DNA of 9,334 bases from Holophagaceae bacterium (lineage in GTDB: Bacteria; Acidobacteriota; Holophagae; Holophagales; Holophagaceae). The notes beneath the pieces were generated by a model. It saw nothing but the letters and a program-made list of their open reading frames with translations. It searched no databases and had not been told where the DNA came from. The position numbers and the translations under genes were made by a program. Below, piece by piece: positions 5,732 to 9,334 of this stretch (its first letter is position 1; the number at the start of each line of letters is the position of its first letter). The stretch spans positions 1 through 9,334 of the forward strand of contig PMJK01000056.1 of NCBI GenBank assembly GCA_003158505.1, given 5' to 3'.

Positions 5732-8700
5732 ATGTCCCGGCGCATCCTGCTAGCCATCCTGCTCTGCGGTTTGACGAACCTATCGGCGCTCGCGCAGAGC
5801 TACCAGTCGTCCTTCTCCGAGTTGAAGTACGATCGCGCCAACGGCCCCGCGACGGTGCATGGGGGTGTGGAGGTCGAGGCTTCCACGGGCGCGGTGAATC
5901 TGAGCATTCCCTTGGGGCCGGGCATCGGTGCCCGGGGCATCAACTTCCGACCGGTGCTGGCTGGTCATGTGGCACCCACCGTGGACGGTCGAACGTCGAC
6001 CACCGTCCATAGCGGGGTCACTTCCTACAAATATTCCGCAACGCAGAACATCCAGTACTTCTTCTCGCTGACACCAGGATTCCTGGATCTGGCCCTTTCG
6101 GATGATGCCATCGGGCCCACCGGGCCCACCATAGATAACGCAGGCGTGGTGGTCACCAACTACACCCTACCTGATGGCAGCACCGGAACCCTGAATGCCA
6201 AGTCATGGTTCCCCCAGGACCCAGCTTTACCCTCCGCGTCCAACCTGAATACGATCCTGTCAGAGTTCGGGTATGCCAGTGGTGTGACCGTTGGGCAGAT
6301 CCCTTATATGGATGGCGTGACGCTCACTGGGAATACCGCCTTTGTTCGTCGCGACTCCAATGGATTCCTGGTAGTAGGCCTATCAGGATCCTCACCCTAT
6401 CTCACCATGACCAACAGCACCATCAGCTCCGGCGGGATGCAGGGGAACACCGAATCTGTTTCCACCGCAAATTGGAACTTCCCACAAAAGATCCTGGCCA
6501 TCCGGGGGGACGTGGCCTATGAATTCACCTGGGAGGGCGGGAAATTCGGCACGACAACGGATTCAACCGCCATGCCCACGCCCATCACCCTGACAGTTCT
6601 GCGCAGCGCCCATTACCGTCTGTCGGCCATCCTGAATCGGTTCGGGGAATCCATTTCTTTTGTCTACGCCCTTGATGGCGCCAGCTACACAGCCACCTGG
6701 AACCAAGGAGGACAGTCGACCAATCCGGCCATATCAATCCAGGTGGTAGCCAACCTGCTCTACCTGGATCCCAACTACCAAGCCTCTACGGTGACCTATG
6801 GAATCCAGTACTCAGGGGTGCCGAATGCACCAGCGTTCACTCTGAGCGCCGGCACCCGAGCAGATTCCTTCAGCATTCCTCCGCGTTCCTATACGACCTT
6901 CGCGCAAGCCTATGACATCGGCCTATCCTTGCAGCCAACCCTCCTCACGGTGGGAGCCACGAACGAGCAGGTTTCCTTCCAATACGGTCAGGCTCCGACG
7001 GCTACCTGCGCAGGCTGGGCGTACCCACCCACCCAACCCATCTTGACGGGCGTGACTTTTCCCAACCGGATAGTCACCTTTACTTGGACGCCCTACCTGT
7101 ATGGCAAGAACCAGAGCTGGCCCGGGTTGTGGTCGGGCTATTCCCCCGATACCTCCTGCAATCCACTGAATGGGAACGCAGTCTGGAACCCCAGTTGGTT
7201 CTACGGCGTGAGCACCGTCAGTGATACCGATACCGCCATGGGCCAGACATACACAACCCAGCACAGCCGGGTCGTCCCGGTCCTGAGCTACGGCGCATCC
7301 AGCCAATCGACCGGCATCGTCTGGGCCTCCACGACTTTTAATGACACGATCTCCCATCCCGACGGGTCGGTCACGGTGCATCGTTTCGTGGAGCCAGTTC
7401 AGGGGGCCTTCGGTAATTCCATTGATACCCTGGATCACCAGATGCAGATCCTGGCGCACCTGAAGCACATGGTCTCCGAAGTGCGTTCCTATGTCATCGG
7501 GACGACGGTGGCTGCGGCCCAGGCGGATCTTGGCAACGCCCCGGCACAGTCTTCGGCCTATAAGGTCGTGTCTAGCGACCGTTGGACTTTGTTCGGTCTG
7601 GGGAACCCCACAGGGGGCTTCGTGTATTCCGCCGTGCCGCACCCGACCCGGACGCGTGCCTGGACCAAGGAATCCACCGCCCTGGTGACGGATGAACAGA
7701 CCAACTGGGACGGCAGCAACCTTGGTTGGCAGACCCTCCACCACCAGGCCGAACTCCAGGCTTCGCCTAGCCTAAGCTTCAGTCCGACGCCGACTACTGT
7801 GCGCAGCCTCATGGATACGGGCGGATCGCCTGCCTATCCAACCTCTGGTGGAGCAGTTTACAGTTTCACCACCCAGCAGTTCCAGACGTTTGTTCCGCAA
7901 TGGTTTCTGGGGCGCATCGTCCAGACTCAAACCACCCTGCAACAGGACGGAACGGGGAACGTAGTTACGCCCCTTCCGGCGAGCCTTCCCAGCTCGGCCA
8001 AGGTATACGAGAACACGTTCAACCGAGTAACCTCGGGCACGACAGCGGCTCCTGGCGGAAGTAGCTTCGTTCAGACAGGCTTTACCTTTGCTGGCAGTAG
8101 CCCGAACAGTCTGCTGTCGAGTCAGGTTCTGAATGTCACCGTGACTGGATCCAGTGATCTCGCACTATCGGGACAAGTGGGAATCCAGCTCTACCAGTAC
8201 GATCCATTAGGCTTCATGTCCTTCATCCAACCCAAGGGTGTGGCTTGGAATGTTCAACAGAGCCAGGATGGCTTGGGTCAGCCCTTGACCCAGACTGACG
8301 CGAATGGCAAGAACACTACCTATACTTGGGATGGGGCCAACCGTCTGACAACGATCCTGCCACCAGACGGCATGGTGCCAACGGTCATCACCTACGAAGA
8401 TACCGATCACCGTGGGGCGACCGTGACCCGCGGCGCTCAGACCAGCGAGTACCGGTACGATGGTCTGGGGCGCCTAGTGCTGGTGCGGCGCTGGGATGGT
8501 TCCGGCACTGCGTCGCATAAAGTATTCACATACGACCTCGGGGGCCGTAAAACCTTTGAGTCCGTCTGGCGTCGTAATGCGGGCACAGACGTAGAGGGGC
8601 TGTCGAGTGGGCCAGATGGCGACATCTATGGGTATGACGGCCAGGGGCGCCTGATCTCGCACCTGGATCCCAATATCATCTTGACGTCCATCGGCTACAG

Positions 8701-9334
8701 CGGGCTCACGAGATCCGTGACCATTGGCGGAAATACCACCTATTACACGTCAGATGCAACGGGACGTCTGGTACAGGTCACCGATGCTCTCGTCCAAGTC
8801 ACGAATTACAAATTCGACGCCGCAGGCCACATTGCACAGGCGGTTCAGTTCGACAATCAAACCATTTCTGGCACCACCCTGACCCAGACTCGCACCTGGG
8901 GATATCACCCCTTGGGCTGGCTATCCTCCCTCACGCAGCCCGAGAGTGGGACCACAACCTATGGCTCTTTCACTGTGACTGGGAAACCCACGGTGACCAA
9001 CTATCTGGGCGATGGCTCGACGGTCGCCAGGGTGGTGAACACTGCCTTCGATCCACTAATGCGAGTCCTTGCTGTGACATCCACCGATGGGAGCGTTAAC
9101 CAGGCCTTCGGTTATGACGGCCAGGTGCCGGGTGGGGCCACCCTCGCCGCCAACTCCTTCGGCTGGGCCAATAACCGGATGAACTACACACGGGATGGAA
9201 ACGTGGAGGAGGGGTTCACTTACGGGGGACCTGACGGCCTCCTGAGTAAGATCCTGGCAAGAGTCTGGGTGAACAGTGCGCAGGCTGGGACGACTTCCCA
9301 TGACTTTCCTCAGAGCTTCACCTACGACGGGTAC
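5732..9334 (+). CDS. Secreted RHS/YD-repeat protein, N-terminal 1,201 residues (runs off window)
   Basis: The frame is open from an ATG at 5732 through the last base, 1,201 codons without a stop. AGGA lies 7 nt upstream (5721-5724). The N-terminus (MSRRILLAILLCGLTNLSALAQ) is a Sec signal peptide, probably cleaved after A21 (ALA-Q); C12 is not in a lipobox. Near residues 52-61, STGAVNLSIPL resembles the segment that opens the N-terminal region of many RHS/SpvB-like proteins. Residues to about 850 carry no clear YD repeats and are rich in S, T, Y and G, with a GPTGPT duplication from a 9-bp tandem repeat (6113-6130). YD-type repeats follow from about 860. Such proteins form large beta-shells that often enclose a C-terminal toxin or processed tip; that end, with any core and autoprotease motif, is not visible. 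Function unknown; toxin or surface/adhesion protein are both possible. Confidence 0.93.
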   Translation, partial: MSRRILLAILLCGLTNLSALAQSYQSSFSELKYDRANGPATVHGGVEVEASTGAVNLSIPLGPGIGARGINFRPVLAGHVAPTVDGRTSTTVHSGVTSYKYSATQNIQYFFSLTPGFLDLALSDDAIGPTGPTIDNAGVVVTNYTLPDGSTGTLNAKSWFPQDPALPSASNLNTILSEFGYASGVTVGQIPYMDGVTLTGNTAFVRRDSNGFLVVGLSGSSPYLTMTNSTISSGGMQGNTESVSTANWNFPQKILAIRGDVAYEFTWEGGKFGTTTDSTAMPTPITLTVLRSAHYRLSAILNRFGESISFVYALDGASYTATWNQGGQSTNPAISIQVVANLLYLDPNYQASTVTYGIQYSGVPNAPAFTLSAGTRADSFSIPPRSYTTFAQAYDIGLSLQPTLLTVGATNEQVSFQYGQAPTATCAGWAYPPTQPILTGVTFPNRIVTFTWTPYLYGKNQSWPGLWSGYSPDTSCNPLNGNAVWNPSWFYGVSTVSDTDTAMGQTYTTQHSRVVPVLSYGASSQSTGIVWASTTFNDTISHPDGSVTVHRFVEPVQGAFGNSIDTLDHQMQILAHLKHMVSEVRSYVIGTTVAAAQADLGNAPAQSSAYKVVSSDRWTLFGLGNPTGGFVYSAVPHPTRTRAWTKESTALVTDEQTNWDGSNLGWQTLHHQAELQASPSLSFSPTPTTVRSLMDTGGSPAYPTSGGAVYSFTTQQFQTFVPQWFLGRIVQTQTTLQQDGTGNVVTPLPASLPSSAKVYENTFNRVTSGTTAAPGGSSFVQTGFTFAGSSPNSLLSSQVLNVTVTGSSDLALSGQVGIQLYQYDPLGFMSFIQPKGVAWNVQQSQDGLGQPLTQTDANGKNTTYTWDGANRLTTILPPDGMVPTVITYEDTDHRGATVTRGAQTSEYRYDGLGRLVLVRRWDGSGTASHKVFTYDLGGRKTFESVWRRNAGTDVEGLSSGPDGDIYGYDGQGRLISHLDPNIILTSIGYSGLTRSVTIGGNTTYYTSDATGRLVQVTDALVQVTNYKFDAAGHIAQAVQFDNQTISGTTLTQTRTWGYHPLGWLSSLTQPESGTTTYGSFTVTGKPTVTNYLGDGSTVARVVNTAFDPLMRVLAVTSTDGSVNQAFGYDGQVPGGATLAANSFGWANNRMNYTRDGNVEEGFTYGGPDGLLSKILARVWVNSAQAGTTSHDFPQSFTYDGY
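8294..9334 (+). repeat. YD-repeat region of the RHS protein
   Basis: Degenerate repeats at the protein level, of the form YxYDxxGRL, occur at Y864-TWDGANRL, Y907-RYDGLGRL, F932-TYDLGGRK, Y966-GYDGQGRL, Y1005-TSDATGRL, Y1026-KFDAAGHI, W1056-GYHPLGWL, F1126-GYDGQ and F1196-TYDGY at the window edge. Spacing is irregular, about 20 to 70 residues. The repeats continue up to the last codon seen, so more are expected beyond the window. Confidence 0.85.

Noticed and set aside
6923..7744. A 273-codon open frame on the minus strand
   Set aside because: It is antisense to the continuous YD-repeat gene, whose frame, signal peptide and repeats are convincing.
8633..9125. Exact 13-bp direct repeat TATGACGGCCAGG at 8633-8645 and 9113-9125
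   Set aside because: Both copies encode the YDGQ motif of YD repeats; this is explained by protein repeat structure, not by a mobile or regulatory repeat.
1..9334. CRISPR arrays, tRNA or rRNA genes
   Set aside because: No regularly spaced direct repeats, no tRNA cloverleaf elements and no rRNA-like sequence were seen on either strand.

Overview
This is a G+C-rich bacterial window with three layers: a recombinase-based mobile element, the IS66-family insertion sequence it appears to have landed in, and the first 1,201 codons of a large secreted RHS/YD-repeat protein. The host cannot be named from the sequence. The codon use and the exported YD-repeat protein would fit a Gram-negative soil or sediment bacterium (Acidobacteriota such as Holophagaceae, or a deltaproteobacterial lineage), but that is a guess.

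Positions 1 to about 3490 are a RIT (recombinase in trio) element. Three tyrosine recombinases lie head to tail on the minus strand and are transcribed from right to left. The first and second genes overlap by 11 bp, the second and third by 4 bp (ATGA). All three keep the full set of tyrosine-recombinase catalytic residues (R, K, HxxR, H, Y), so the element may be active. It is bounded by a perfect 24-bp inverted repeat (1-24 and 3433-3456). An 11-bp word, consensus RTWATGTGGAG, recurs at both ends: each end has an outer and an inner copy in opposite orientation, separated by exactly 45 bp on both sides. Just outside the right repeat is a perfect 30-bp palindrome (3465-3494) made of two further copies back to back.

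Positions about 3490 to 5445 are an IS66-family element. The C-terminal half of tnpB begins abruptly at the edge of the palindrome, with no start codon and an in-frame stop just before it. A full-length tnpC with zinc finger and DDE residues follows. The simplest reading is that the RIT element inserted into tnpB; the 5' part of tnpB and any tnpA should lie to the left of this window.

Positions 5446-5731 are non-coding, with a weak candidate terminator and a weak candidate promoter. From 5732 to the end, one uninterrupted frame encodes a signal peptide, about 830 residues without YD repeats, and then YD repeats that run off the window. Its C-terminus, where RHS proteins carry their core and variable tip, is not visible. 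I see no functional link between the YD-repeat gene and the two mobile elements beyond adjacency.
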